A stretch of DNA of 64,000 nucleotides, taken from the NCBI RefSeq assembly GCF_030622045.1, contig NZ_CP130886.1, positions 62,001-126,000 on the forward strand. Direction: 5' to 3'. Under the pieces are notes generated by a model. The model did not search any database. It had not been told where the DNA came from and saw only the letters and a list, made by a program, of their open reading frames with translations. Within the stretch, counting starts at the first letter, position 1. Every line of letters starts with the position of its first letter. Both the position numbers and the translations under genes were made by a program. Shown here in pieces: positions 26,203-35,590 of the stretch. Source of the DNA: Planctellipticum variicoloris (GTDB taxonomy: Bacteria > Planctomycetota > Planctomycetia > Planctomycetales > Planctomycetaceae).

Positions 26203-27634
26203 GGCAGGCGGGAGCCCAATCTCGTTCGGCACGGTGCTTGCATAATCTATGGCGGCTGGGGGAAGGCGGCGAGGAGTTCTTCGTCGTCGGCCCAGCCGGT
26301 CATGTAGAGACAGACCATTTCATACGCTCGACGCGACAGGTTGCCTCCCGTCGCCAGGGCCAGGAGCAGCCCGGCGAGCAGCGAACAGTAGAGCTGGATC
26401 TCCACGCCCCGCGTCTTCGCCGAGAGCAGTTGCTGGCAGCCCAGCACCTGCTTCAGAAACCGGAAGAACAGCTCGATCTGCCACCGGCATTCATAGATTA
26501 GCACCACCTGTTCGGCCGGGAGATCCAGCAGCGTCGTGGCCAGGATCAGGCCTTCCCGCCCGGTCTGGTCGCTGCGAAGCCGCCCCTGCCTTGCCGAACT
26601 TGGTCGACCGGGCACTGGCTCGACGGTGATCCGCCGCACGACGTGATTGGTTCTTGCGGGACTGGCTCCGCTGCCGCCGCCCAGCGCGATCAGTTCATCC
26701 GCCACGACCCCCGCGGCGCGATCGGCTTCGGTGAGCGCGGGGAGTTGAACCGCATGACCGTTCGCGTCGTTGACCGGTCCCTCGACCACGCGACCGTCCC
26801 CGCGATTGAGCCGGCAGACGTAGTCGCAGCGGGCTTCGACCAGTTCGTTGAACACCACGGCCGAGCGATAGCCCCGGTCCAGAATATAAAGGTCTCCCGG
26901 CGCACCGGCGGGTTGCGGTTCGCGGGCCTGGATCTGCTGGAGCGTGACGGCGCGCTCGGAGTGCGGCCCTTTGGCCGGCTCCTCGGTGAGGGTCGAGGCC
27001 ACGACCCTCTGGTCGTGAATGCGAAGCTGGGTGTGCAGCCGCCACTGGCCTTGAGAACCGCGTCCCAGCCGGGCGGCGATCTGCGGCAAGGCCGACAGCA
27101 CGGTCCCGTCGACGGCGACGAGACGTTCGACGATCGGGTTGGGAAGGCGTCCCAGCCGACCGCTGCGGCTCACGCGGAACTGATGCCGGGCGAACTGGCG
27201 GCGGAGTTCGTGAACGAGTCCTTCCAGGAGCGAGGGATCGAAGACGGACGAGGCCTCGGAGAAGGCCCCGGCCGAGACCTTTTGCCCGCCGGCGAGCTGT
27301 TGGACCTTTTTCAGTCCCGAGGCTGCGACGAGCGCCCGGGCGGACTTGAGAACGGGGTTGAAGAAGCCGATCAGGAGGAGCGCGGCATACTGGCTGTAGA
27401 ACAGCTGCCGGTTGCGAGCGGTGTCGCGTTCTGTCCCGCAGGGAGCCAATCGTTGCAGCAGCGGAAAGATGCGCCGCAGCAGGACGGTCCCGGCCAAAGG
27501 ACCAATCAGCTCCCGCCGCTCCTCCTCCGTCAGCCCCTTCTCCGCCATCGCCACTCCCTCCGCAGGGAGAAAGACTACAATCTCAATCGGCCTGCGCAAA
27601 AAGCGTGCCGAACGAGATTGGGCGGGAGCCTGCC
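26203..27634 (-). mobile_element. IS4-type insertion sequence, about 1.43 kb, apparently intact
   Basis: It is bounded by 30-base imperfect terminal inverted repeats: GGCAGGC then five bases then CCCAATCTCGTTCGGCAC at 26203-26232, and its complement at 27605-27634 (25 of 30 identical; the five differing bases are together). It contains one full transposase frame. No obvious target duplication was seen directly outside, so the exact ends could be a few bases off. It is inserted between the pseudouridine synthase and POT transporter genes. Confidence 0.85.
26247..27548 (-). CDS. IS4-family DDE transposase
   Basis: 433 aa from the ATG at 27548, behind GGAGGGAG. It has an RNase H-like DDE core: VAVDGTVLS (Asp147), [10 protein letters not shown] (Asp224), and the YREK signature Y-x2-R-x3-E-x6-K in [15 protein letters not shown] (Tyr352, Arg355, Glu359, Lys366). 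All catalytic residues are in place and there is no frameshift, so the element may be active. It is flanked by the inverted repeats. Confidence 0.93.
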   Translation of the reverse strand: MAEKGLTEEERRELIGPLAGTVLLRRIFPLLQRLAPCGTERDTARNRQLFYSQYAALLLIGFFNPVLKSARALVAASGLKKVQQLAGGQKVSAGAFSEASSVFDPSLLEGLVHELRRQFARHQFRVSRSGRLGRLPNPIVERLVAVDGTVLSALPQIAARLGRGSQGQWRLHTQLRIHDQRVVASTLTEEPAKGPHSERAVTLQQIQAREPQPAGAPGDLYILDRGYRSAVVFNELVEARCDYVCRLNRGDGRVVEGPVNDANGHAVQLPALTEADRAAGVVADELIALGGGSGASPARTNHVVRRITVEPVPGRPSSARQGRLRSDQTGREGLILATTLLDLPAEQVVLIYECRWQIELFFRFLKQVLGCQQLLSAKTRGVEIQLYCSLLAGLLLALATGGNLSRRAYEMVCLYMTGWADDEELLAAFPQPP

Positions 27635-27730
27635 CTACGGCTGGGTTGTCAGATGCGACTCGCCACAGGTGGCCCGGCTCACTATCCTGTCACGGTTCGG
27701 CCGCCGGCCTCCTGCTGCAAATGAGGTTCC

Positions 27731-29125
27731 ATGACCACTACCGCCCGGTATCTGACCGCTCCTCAGCCGCTGACGACCATGCCGCCGGGGATTCCGTACA
27801 TCGTCGGGAACGAGGCCGCCGAGCGGTTCAGCTTCTACGGCATGAAGGCGATCCTGACGGTCTACATGACCCAGTATCTGCTGAACTGGGCCGGCAAATC
27901 GGAGCCGATGACTGGCGCAGAGGCCAAGACCTACGTCCATTTGTTCGTGGCGTCCGCCTACTTTTTTCCGATTCTCGGGGCGATTCTGTCGGACTGGCTG
28001 TGGGGCAAGTACAGGACGATTTTCTGGCTGTCGCTCGTCTATTGCCTGGGACACCTCGCGCTGGCAGTCGTCCCGGCGCGGGAAGGACTGCTGCTGGGAT
28101 TGACCCTGATCGCCATCGGGGCGGGCGGCATCAAGCCCTGCGTCTCCGCCCACGTCGGCGACCAGTTCGGCGAGAAGAATCGGCATCTGCTCGGGCGGGT
28201 CTTCGGCTGGTTCTACTTTTCGATTAACTTTGGTTCCTTCATTTCGACCCTGCTGACTCCGTGGGTGTTGCAGCACTATGGTCCGCACTGGGCGTTTGGA
28301 ATTCCCGGAATCCTGATGGGGATCGCCACGTTCTTGTTCTGGCTGGGGCGCAACAAGTTCGTTCATGTCCCTCCCGGCGGTCGGCAGTTCTTTCGCGAGT
28401 CCTTCAGCTACGAGGGTCTGGATGCGATCGGCCGGCTGATACCGCTGTATCTGTTCGTTGCAATCTTCTGGGCTCTCTACGACCAGACGGCGTCAGCCTG
28501 GGTCATTCAGGCAGAGCTGATGGACCGGACGACATGGTGGCCGTCGCTGACGTCCGGATTTCCCTTTATCACCGTCGAGCGGCAGGAAGTCCTTTCGTCG
28601 CAACTGCAGGCGATTAATCCCATCCTGATTCTCATCTATATCCCGATCTTTTCGTACGTGATCTACCCGCTGCTGGGCAGGTGTTTTCGGTTGACCTCGC
28701 TGCGAAAAGTCGCCATCGGGTTCTTCCTGACCGCGGCGGCGTTCGCCATCAGCGGCTACGCGCAACTGCTGATTGACCGGGGAGAGACGCCGCACGTGCA
28801 GTGGCAGGTCTGGGCGTATGTGGTGTTGACCGCCGCCGAGGTGATGGTCTCGATCACCTGCCTGGAGTTTTCCTACACGCAGGCGCCGAACAAGATGAAG
28901 TCGCTGATCATGTCCCTGTATCTGCTGTCGGTCTCGTTAGGAAACGCGCTGACATCGTTCGTGAACTGGATCATTCAAGACGCCAGCGGCACGAGCCGGC
29001 TTCCCGGTGCGCAGTATTACTGGTTCTTCACCGGGCTCATGCTGGCGGCGGCGGTGGTCTTCATTCCGCTCGCGTTGACGTTCCGCGAGCGGGCCTACAT
29101 CCAGGATGAAGAGAACGCGGCATAG
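27731..29125 (+). CDS. POT/PTR2 family proton-dependent oligopeptide transporter
   Basis: 464 aa, MFS fold with 12 or more helices; start ATG 27731 with GAGG upstream. The POT motif is visible near the start: [20 protein letters not shown], the ExxER-like helix that couples proton binding to peptide transport. [12 protein letters not shown] is the second PTR signature. It imports di- and tripeptides with protons, or related molecules. The upstream IS element ends 96 bases before the start and could affect its expression. Confidence 0.92.
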   Translation: MTTTARYLTAPQPLTTMPPGIPYIVGNEAAERFSFYGMKAILTVYMTQYLLNWAGKSEPMTGAEAKTYVHLFVASAYFFPILGAILSDWLWGKYRTIFWLSLVYCLGHLALAVVPAREGLLLGLTLIAIGAGGIKPCVSAHVGDQFGEKNRHLLGRVFGWFYFSINFGSFISTLLTPWVLQHYGPHWAFGIPGILMGIATFLFWLGRNKFVHVPPGGRQFFRESFSYEGLDAIGRLIPLYLFVAIFWALYDQTASAWVIQAELMDRTTWWPSLTSGFPFITVERQEVLSSQLQAINPILILIYIPIFSYVIYPLLGRCFRLTSLRKVAIGFFLTAAAFAISGYAQLLIDRGETPHVQWQVWAYVVLTAAEVMVSITCLEFSYTQAPNKMKSLIMSLYLLSVSLGNALTSFVNWIIQDASGTSRLPGAQYYWFFTGLMLAAAVVFIPLALTFRERAYIQDEENAA

Positions 29126-29510
29126 CTGGCCGACCCTGGCTTAATCGGCGCGAGAATCCAGCGCCCGCCCAGCGCAACGGCGACGCGTTCCCATCGCCGT
29201 CTCAGGAGTTGGGACCCCGATTGCCCGTCGACAGAACCGCCACACTTTGGTGCAGATTGCCGAATTGGCGCAATTTTATGACGTTCGGTGCGCAGGAACC
29301 GTCCGTCGACTGTGTTCTGGATTTCGTCGGCAACTTGAGTCGATCTGTCCCGGCAGGGAAGCAAAGGGCTGCGATTTGATCATCGATGTGGCCGTATGGA
29401 CATGTCGATAGGTTCCCGCAGTTTCCTCAGGCTCGCGGATCTCCCTATTGCTATTTGCTACTCAAACTCTCTAGATTCACATTCCTGGTAATCTGGGGAG
29501 GGGACGGGCT
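29126..29510. other. intergenic region with weak promoter
   Basis: 385 bases between two rightward genes. On the plus strand TTGCTA (29448-29453) and TAGATT (29472-29477) are 18 bases apart, 34 bases before the next start codon; each matches four of six consensus bases. GGGGAGGGGACGGGCT precedes the ATG at 29511 as a ribosome binding site. The rest shows nothing recognisable. Confidence 0.35.
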
Positions 29511-30668
29511 ATGCCGACTTTGAAGACAGAATCACTCGCCGCCGAGCGCAGGCTCGATGCTGCACACGGGCAATCCGGGCTGGACACCCATGTGGTCTGG
29601 CGACGGGAAGTCCACGTCTTTCAGCACGGCGAGTACTTCGATTCGTACCTCGCGACCGAACCGGGGCGCGAAGAGTTCTGGTCGAGCACCGGCGAAGGAC
29701 TGATCTCCTACACCCGCCGCGGGCGCTACGTGCTGGTCGGCGGCGGACTGATTGCGCCCGACGACCACAAGCCACAGCTTCTGCAGGAGTTCAATGAGTT
29801 CCTGCGAGAAAAGAAGCTGCGGTCAGCCTTTCACAATATCGGCGATCACGAACTGCCGCTGTTCCGTGAACATGGCTACCAGGTGACGAAGTGGGGTGAG
29901 GAGCCGGTCGTCGATCTGGGAAACATCACCTGGGGCGGCAAGGCGTACGAATGGGTCCGCCGGCAGACGAATTACTGCCGCCGGCACGGTTTGCAGGCCT
30001 TCGAGGTTCCCCACAACGAACTGACGCCTGAGCAGTGGAGCCGGACCCTGGAAGAGATGCTCGAAGTCGGGGCCGAAAGCCTGGCCGACAAACCGCAGAA
30101 CCGTGAAATGCAGTTCTTTGAAGGGCGGATCGGCGATCACGAAGTGGGACTCCGTCGCGTTTTCATCGTTCGCAGCGAAGAGGGGCTGGGTCGGATCGAA
30201 GGCTTCATGGTCTGTACGCCGATGCGCGGCGGGACGATGTGGGCCACCGAACTGTACCGTCGTCGCGCCGATGCGGTCCGCGGGACGATGGCCTTCCTGT
30301 TTCACCACGTGATTCAGCAGTTTCAGGACGAGGGAATCCAGCGCGTCGGACTCTGCCTGGACCCGGCGTTGCGCTGCGGCACGAAGCTGCCGGGGGACAG
30401 TGCGATGGTCCGCCTGGGGATGACGTGGGGCGAAGCGTGGCTGGGATGCGTGTTCGACGTCGCCGGCCTGCGGCATTTCAAAAGCCGCTTTCGCCCGCGA
30501 TACGAAAACCGGTACGTCTGCGTGCAGCCGCGCGTGACCATCGGGTCGCTGCTGGCCTGGGCGCGCGTCTGCGGATTGTTCGACGTGAATCCCTGGAAGG
30601 TCGTCAAAATCTCGGCGGGGCGGCTCCGCAAGTACGCATCGCGGAGCACGCTGGCCGAGGTGCATTAA
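29511..30668 (+). CDS. DUF2156 (LPG_synthase_C-like) protein
   Basis: 385 aa, soluble. It has the double GNAT-like arrangement seen in the C-terminal domain of phosphatidylglycerol lysyltransferases (DUF2156): EGLISYTRRGRYVLVGGGLIAP early, then VRRQTNYCRRHG and IEGFMVCTPMRGGTMWATELYRRR, where catalytic-pocket residues reside. No membrane domain is attached, so it is the stand-alone form. Relatives transfer aminoacyl groups from tRNA to lipids or other acceptors, which suggests modification of a lipid or glycan (inference). It is followed by two acetyltransferase-like genes on the same strand. Confidence 0.75.
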   Translation: MPTLKTESLAAERRLDAAHGQSGLDTHVVWRREVHVFQHGEYFDSYLATEPGREEFWSSTGEGLISYTRRGRYVLVGGGLIAPDDHKPQLLQEFNEFLREKKLRSAFHNIGDHELPLFREHGYQVTKWGEEPVVDLGNITWGGKAYEWVRRQTNYCRRHGLQAFEVPHNELTPEQWSRTLEEMLEVGAESLADKPQNREMQFFEGRIGDHEVGLRRVFIVRSEEGLGRIEGFMVCTPMRGGTMWATELYRRRADAVRGTMAFLFHHVIQQFQDEGIQRVGLCLDPALRCGTKLPGDSAMVRLGMTWGEAWLGCVFDVAGLRHFKSRFRPRYENRYVCVQPRVTIGSLLAWARVCGLFDVNPWKVVKISAGRLRKYASRSTLAEVH

Positions 30669-30722
30669 AGAGACGGGCTGGAGCGCCCGTGAGAACTGCA
30701 ACGGATCCAAAGGATTGGAGCC

Positions 30723-31955
30723 ATGATGTCAGACTGGCGGACAAATCAAGGCGGTGGAACGGCCGTTCTCGAACGGCGGTCCGCACCGGCGGAACGGTCC
30801 TGGAGTGCGGTTGTTGAGGAGGAGATCTGGTCGTCGGTTGACGAGATCGACGTCGCCGCCTGGGAACAGGTGCGAGATCCGAGCGACCTGTTTCTGGATC
30901 TGCGGCTGCTGCAGGCGGTCGAAACCAGCATGGCGGCCACCTGCCGGTTCCGGTATGTCCTGTACCGGGACGCCGCGGGCGAACCGGCGGCGATCGCCGT
31001 CCTTTGCACATTCACCATCGATATCGGCGTGCTGGCCGATGATGCCTGGTCGCGCTGGGCGCTCCGCGGTCTGCGCCGGATTTCGCGGAAGCTGGTCGAC
31101 TACCGCATTCTCTTCTGCGGTCTGCCGCTGTCGGCCTGTCAGAGCAGCCTCCGCTTTGCTCCCGGAGCCGACAGCCAGATCATTCTGCAGCGGCTGGACG
31201 TCGCGCTGCGTCGCTTTGCGAAGCAGGACCGGGCGAGCGTCATCGTTCTGAAGGAATTCGCCGACGAGGAACTGCCGCCGCTGAAGCCGCTCGAAACGCT
31301 GGGCTATCGCAAAGCCGACAGCCTGCCGACACACCTGGTCGCGCTGCACAGCGATTCGTTCGACGGTTTCCTGAAGGATATGAACAGCAAGCGGCGGGCG
31401 AACGTCCGGATGTCGCTGAAGAAGTTCGCCGGTAAGGGGGTCGAGTTTGTCACGACGTCCGATTATGCGACGATCGAGCGGCTGTTTACGCCGGAGACGT
31501 ATCGGCTCTACGAAGAGGTGCTCGGCCGTTCGGAGACGAAGCTCGAACATCTGCCGCAGGAGCTCTTTCTGGAGATGGCCCGGCAATTGCCGGATTGCTG
31601 CGAGTTCACGTTTGCCGTTGAGGGCGAGCGCGTGATTGCGTTCTGCATCTCCCTCTGGAACGATCACGAGTACCGGGGGCTGTTCATCGGCTACGACGCT
31701 TCCCGCAATCAGGACCTCGATCTGTACTTCAATCTGGCGTTCCGGACCATTGCCGAAGCGGCCTTTCATCGGTCGGCGGTCGTCGAGATCGGCCAGAACT
31801 CCTCCTACTTCAAGCGGACGAAGCTGGGCGCCGTTCAGTCGCGCCGTTCGCTCTACGTCCGCGGAGGCAATGCCGTCATGAACGGGGTGATCGGGTTGCT
31901 GTTCAAACAGCTCTTTCCGCCCAGACCGCTGGATGGCGCGGGGGAGGGGCAATAA
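30723..31955 (+). CDS. CelD/FemAB-like acetyltransferase (Acetyltransf_6), first paralogue
   Basis: 410 aa, soluble. The C-terminal half is the GNAT-like Acetyltransf_6 domain (YKxDSLPTH region, SKRRANVRMSLKKFA, then FAVEGERVIAFCISLWNDHEYRGLFIGYD and IGQNSSYFKRTKLGA). The N-terminal half (EEIWSSVDEIDVAAWEQV, FCGLPLSACQSSLRF) is shared with the next gene. Members act in polysaccharide or cell-wall peptide synthesis by acyl or aminoacyl transfer, but the substrate here is unknown. It starts 54 bases after the DUF2156 gene. Confidence 0.75.
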   Translation: MMSDWRTNQGGGTAVLERRSAPAERSWSAVVEEEIWSSVDEIDVAAWEQVRDPSDLFLDLRLLQAVETSMAATCRFRYVLYRDAAGEPAAIAVLCTFTIDIGVLADDAWSRWALRGLRRISRKLVDYRILFCGLPLSACQSSLRFAPGADSQIILQRLDVALRRFAKQDRASVIVLKEFADEELPPLKPLETLGYRKADSLPTHLVALHSDSFDGFLKDMNSKRRANVRMSLKKFAGKGVEFVTTSDYATIERLFTPETYRLYEEVLGRSETKLEHLPQELFLEMARQLPDCCEFTFAVEGERVIAFCISLWNDHEYRGLFIGYDASRNQDLDLYFNLAFRTIAEAAFHRSAVVEIGQNSSYFKRTKLGAVQSRRSLYVRGGNAVMNGVIGLLFKQLFPPRPLDGAGEGQ

Positions 31956-32195
31956 CGCTTCTGCGGCGTTGGCGAACTGTTGTGCGATCCGGCCGGCTGA
32001 CGTTGCTCCCCGGTCGCGTATTTTTCCGACCGTAACACTTCAAAGTCTGGACTTGTTGGCGTGCCGTTGAGAATTGCGCGTTCGCCGACGCCAGTTACGC
32101 CGATGATTCAGCGGATCACGTTGTGTTTTCGAGGTGGCGCGCGTGATGACGAATCCGCACCTGTTTCGCGACCTGCAGACGAGTTTGGACCGAAC

Positions 32196-33479
32196 ATGAA
32201 CGGCGATTCGGATTTGACGCCAAGCTCCAGTCTGGCCGTTCACGAACGGTCCAGTTCGCAAGGTTCCACCGGTCGTCCCGGAACCGAGCCGGCAACCGGG
32301 CAATTCGCCGGTGCAGGCGCACGGTCACCCCAGTCGGTCTTCGAAGAAATCTGGTCGTCGGTGGCGGAGATCGAGGTCGCTGCGTGGGAGCAGGTCCGTC
32401 CCGCCTCCGACATCTTTCTGGACCTCCGGCTGCTGCGGGCTGTCGAAACCAGCATGGGGTCGACATGCCGGTTTCGCTACGTCCTCTACCGCAACGCGGC
32501 CTCCGAGCCGGTGGCCATCGCCGTGTTCTGCACGTTTACGATCGATATCGGAGTCCTGGCCGATGACGACTGGTCGCGGTGGGCGCTGGGACTGTGCCGG
32601 CGGATTTCGCGCTGGCTGGTGGATTACCGCATCGCGTTCTGCGGCCTGCCGTTGTCCGCGTGTCAGAGCAGCCTGCGTTTCGTTCCGGGAGCTGACACGA
32701 CTGCCATCCTGGGGAAGCTCGATCAGACGCTGCGTCGGCTGGCTCGCAAAGACGGCGCCAGCATTCTCGTCTTCAAAGAATTCGCCGACGACGAGCTTCC
32801 GCCGCTGGAGGCGCTGATGCCTCTCGGATATCGGCGGGCCGACAGCCTGCCGACGCACGTGCTGGCGTTGCAGAGCACCACGTTCGACGGCTACCTGCAG
32901 GATGTCGGCAAGAAGAAGCGGCACCACATCCGCCAGTCGATGAAGAAGTTCGCCGAGAGCGGGATTCAGGTGGTGACGACGTCCGATCTGGCCACGATCG
33001 AGCGGCTCTTCACGCCGGAAGTGCATCAGTTGTATGAAGCGGTGTTGAACCGTTCGAAGACGCAGCTTGAACGCCTGCCGCGCGCCTTCTTCCTGGAAAT
33101 GGCCCGTCAGTTGCCGGACTGCAGCGAGTTCCAGTTCGCACTGGAGAGCGACCGCGTCGTGGGCTTCTGCATTTCCGTCCGGGCCGGGCACGAATATCGG
33201 CCGCTGTTTGTCGGCTTCGACTACGAGCGCAATCGGGACGTTGATCTCTATTTCAATCTGCTGTTCCGGACGATTGCCGACGGCGCGGGGCATGGCGCGG
33301 CGATTGTGGAACTGGGGCAGAATTCCGACTACTTGAAACGGACGAAACTGGGTTGTCTGCAGGCCCGCCGGTCGATCTTTGTCCGCGGTCGCAACGCCCT
33401 GATGAACGGGGTGATCGGGCTGTTGTTCAAACAACTGTTCCCGCCCCGTCCGTTGCACGGTGAAGGGCAGGGGGAATAG
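32196..33479 (+). CDS. CelD/FemAB-like acetyltransferase, tandem second paralogue
   Basis: About 427 aa from the ATG at 32196 (GGA upstream); the frame opens at 32061, but the paralogue alignment supports the later start. It is collinear with the previous protein: EEIWSSVAEIEVAAWEQV, FCGLPLSACQSSLRF, DSLPTHVLAL and LGQNSDYLKRTKLGC. The divergence is moderate, so the duplication is old. The N-terminal 50 residues (Ser/Gly-rich) are unlike the paralogue. The two probably act on similar but not identical acceptors. Confidence 0.75.
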   Translation: MNGDSDLTPSSSLAVHERSSSQGSTGRPGTEPATGQFAGAGARSPQSVFEEIWSSVAEIEVAAWEQVRPASDIFLDLRLLRAVETSMGSTCRFRYVLYRNAASEPVAIAVFCTFTIDIGVLADDDWSRWALGLCRRISRWLVDYRIAFCGLPLSACQSSLRFVPGADTTAILGKLDQTLRRLARKDGASILVFKEFADDELPPLEALMPLGYRRADSLPTHVLALQSTTFDGYLQDVGKKKRHHIRQSMKKFAESGIQVVTTSDLATIERLFTPEVHQLYEAVLNRSKTQLERLPRAFFLEMARQLPDCSEFQFALESDRVVGFCISVRAGHEYRPLFVGFDYERNRDVDLYFNLLFRTIADGAGHGAAIVELGQNSDYLKRTKLGCLQARRSIFVRGRNALMNGVIGLLFKQLFPPRPLHGEGQGE

Positions 33480-33491
33480 CTCCGGGCGGGG

Positions 33492-34310
33492 CTACTCGCC
33501 TTTGGCCCTGGCGATTGCAAAGTCGACCAGCTCCTGGCAGTGGAAGAAGCCCTCCCAGAAATTGTGCCCCTGGCCCCGGGCGATGATGAGCTGCACGGAG
33601 TCTTTCGCGCCGGCGGCCTCGTAGCGCGCCAGCAGCTCCGCCGAGTTCTCTTTGAGCGGCACGACCTTGTCGTCGTCGCCGTGAATGATGCAGATCGGGA
33701 CTCGCGCTTTGATCAGTCCGCCAATCCGCTCGATCGGATTGAGCTCCGTCAGCCGGTCCTGCAATTCGGCGGGCGTCACGCCATAGGCCGGGGCCGCCTT
33801 CTCCAGACCGGGGTACGTGCGGAAATCGAAGACCGGATAGATCCCTGCGATGCCGGCGACCTTGTCGGGGTTGGCCGCCGCCCAACTCGTGACCCACAGG
33901 CCGCCCCGGCTGCGGCCCAGCAGACAGGGCTTTGCGGCAAAGCCGCGATTCCTCGTCAGCTCGTTATAGAGCGAGGTGAACAGCATCTGGCTGCGCGGAC
34001 TGCCATAGGCCTCGTCGACGTCGATCCCCGCGACCGCCACGCCGGCGGCCAGGAACTTTTCGTGCATCCATTTCTCGTGGGAGTCGGGATATCCCGGCAG
34101 CGTGGGACCATACATGATCCACGGTTGCGGCGTCCGGCGCAGTTCTTTGGCTGGCCACAGAATGAAGGCGGGCCGACCTTCGACGCGGAAGGCTTCACCG
34201 GGAAGAATCAGCTTCTTGATGGCCAGGGACGCCGGATCCTGATTGCCGGAGTCCTGCGCCAGAACCGGGGCCGACGCGAAAACGAGAGCGATTGCCAGAC
34301 AGTGTCGCAT
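33492..34310 (-). CDS. secreted alpha/beta hydrolase
   Basis: 272 aa with a cleavable signal peptide (HCLAIALVFASAPVLAQ). The alpha/beta-hydrolase triad can be read: Ser134 in LGRSRGG, an Asp near 212-214 in HGDDDKVVP and His249 in RGQGHNFW. Substrate unknown; the general dienelactone-hydrolase/peptidase S9-like shape suggests esterase or acyl peptidase action in the periplasm. It is transcribed against the acetyltransferase genes and ends 12 bases from the second paralogue. Confidence 0.85.
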   Translation of the reverse strand: MRHCLAIALVFASAPVLAQDSGNQDPASLAIKKLILPGEAFRVEGRPAFILWPAKELRRTPQPWIMYGPTLPGYPDSHEKWMHEKFLAAGVAVAGIDVDEAYGSPRSQMLFTSLYNELTRNRGFAAKPCLLGRSRGGLWVTSWAAANPDKVAGIAGIYPVFDFRTYPGLEKAAPAYGVTPAELQDRLTELNPIERIGGLIKARVPICIIHGDDDKVVPLKENSAELLARYEAAGAKDSVQLIIARGQGHNFWEGFFHCQELVDFAIARAKGE

Positions 34311-34572
34311 GGGAGATTCCTGGTGCGGAGATTGGTCCGGGTATCGTGGCAGACGGCGTTCTGTCGGTCAATCGGCCGCATGTTGCCGACTTCATTGAAG
34401 TCCGTTGTCAGTCCTGCGACGCCATGGATCATGGCTGCTTGAGTTTCCGCAGGCTGTCCTCCTGCCGAAACGGCAGATCGACATTGACCTCACTTCGCTC
34501 GATCACGAGAATCCCGCGGTTCACCGACGCGGAGCGGCGGCCCGGTTCCTGTGAGGCGGAAGGAGACGCACG

Positions 34573-35412
34573 ATGTCCAATCAAGCCGGGTTGCAGAGCG
34601 GAGTCAGTCGGTCGCCGCTGGGTTCGGCGGCGACGCTCGACGGTCCTACGCACCCGATTCGCCGGACTGGATTGCGATCGGCGGTCAAAGGTATGACGGC
34701 CTGGCTGGATCGAGTGCTTTATCCGGGCTTTGGCTGCAACTGGGACGACGAACGATTCCGTGCGGCGATTCTTGAGCATGTCTGCGCGGAGACGGACTGC
34801 CTGGACTACGGAGCGGGACGGGGAAACGTCCGACAGATGAATTTTCGCGGGATCGCCCGCCGCGTGGCCGGGATCGATCCGGAACCCGAGGTGCATGACA
34901 ATCCGCATCTCGATGAATCCGGCCTGCTCGATCTGCAGACCGGCCGCATCCCCTATCCGGATGCCGCGTTTGACCTGGTTTTCGCGGACAACGTGATGGA
35001 GCACGTCGAGGATCCGGACCAGGTGTTCTGCGAAATTCAGCGCGTTCTGAGGCCGGGCGGAAGATTCCTCGCCAAGACGCCCAACAAGTGGCATTACATG
35101 CCGACGATAGCGCGATCGACGCCGACCTGGTTCCACCGGTTCTACAACCGGCTGCGCGGACGGGACGTCGTCGATACGTTTCCGACGACCTATCAATGCA
35201 ATACGCGGGCCGCGGTGGTGAAGTCGGCCGCGGTCGCCGGTCTGGTCGTCCGCAACGTGCAGTTCATCGAGGGGCGGCCGGAGTATCTGCGAATCACGCC
35301 GCCGACCTACGTGTGCGGATGGCTCTACGAGCGGCTGGTGAATTCCTCGCGAGTGTTCGAGGGCTTCCGCTGCGTGATGATCTTTGAACTGCAAAAGCCC
35401 CCGTCGACTTGA
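34573..35412 (+). CDS. class I SAM-dependent methyltransferase
   Basis: 279 aa, cytoplasmic. Motif I is CLDYGAGRGN, motif II GIDPEPEV, and the motif IV region is FDLVFADNVMEHVEDPDQVFCEIQRVLRPGG, the standard Methyltransf_11 pattern. The acceptor cannot be told; given the neighbours (DUF2156, CelD-type transferases), a surface glycan or lipid is plausible. The start is ATG 34573, preceded by GGCGGAAGGAG. Confidence 0.85.
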   Translation: MSNQAGLQSGVSRSPLGSAATLDGPTHPIRRTGLRSAVKGMTAWLDRVLYPGFGCNWDDERFRAAILEHVCAETDCLDYGAGRGNVRQMNFRGIARRVAGIDPEPEVHDNPHLDESGLLDLQTGRIPYPDAAFDLVFADNVMEHVEDPDQVFCEIQRVLRPGGRFLAKTPNKWHYMPTIARSTPTWFHRFYNRLRGRDVVDTFPTTYQCNTRAAVVKSAAVAGLVVRNVQFIEGRPEYLRITPPTYVCGWLYERLVNSSRVFEGFRCVMIFELQKPPST

Positions 35413-35459
35413 ACTCCTGGACATCCCGTTTGGCAGTCGCGGGCGCCCGCGAAAACATC

Positions 35460-35489
35460 GGGGGATCGAGACCCGGCCGTCGATCCCCC
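35460..35489. terminator. bidirectional terminator-like hairpin
   Basis: GGGGGATCGA (35460-35469) pairs with TCGATCCCCC (35480-35489), loop of 10 bases, between the convergent methyltransferase and phosphorylase genes. There is no T-run. Confidence 0.55.
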
Positions 35490-35590
35490 CCCGCATAGCG
35501 CCAGATTTCGAGCCGCCCGGATGCCCCCCGTCGCGCGGCGGCGCTTCCTGCAATTTCTTCCGGGTCCTTTGATCGAGAGATCGGGATCGA

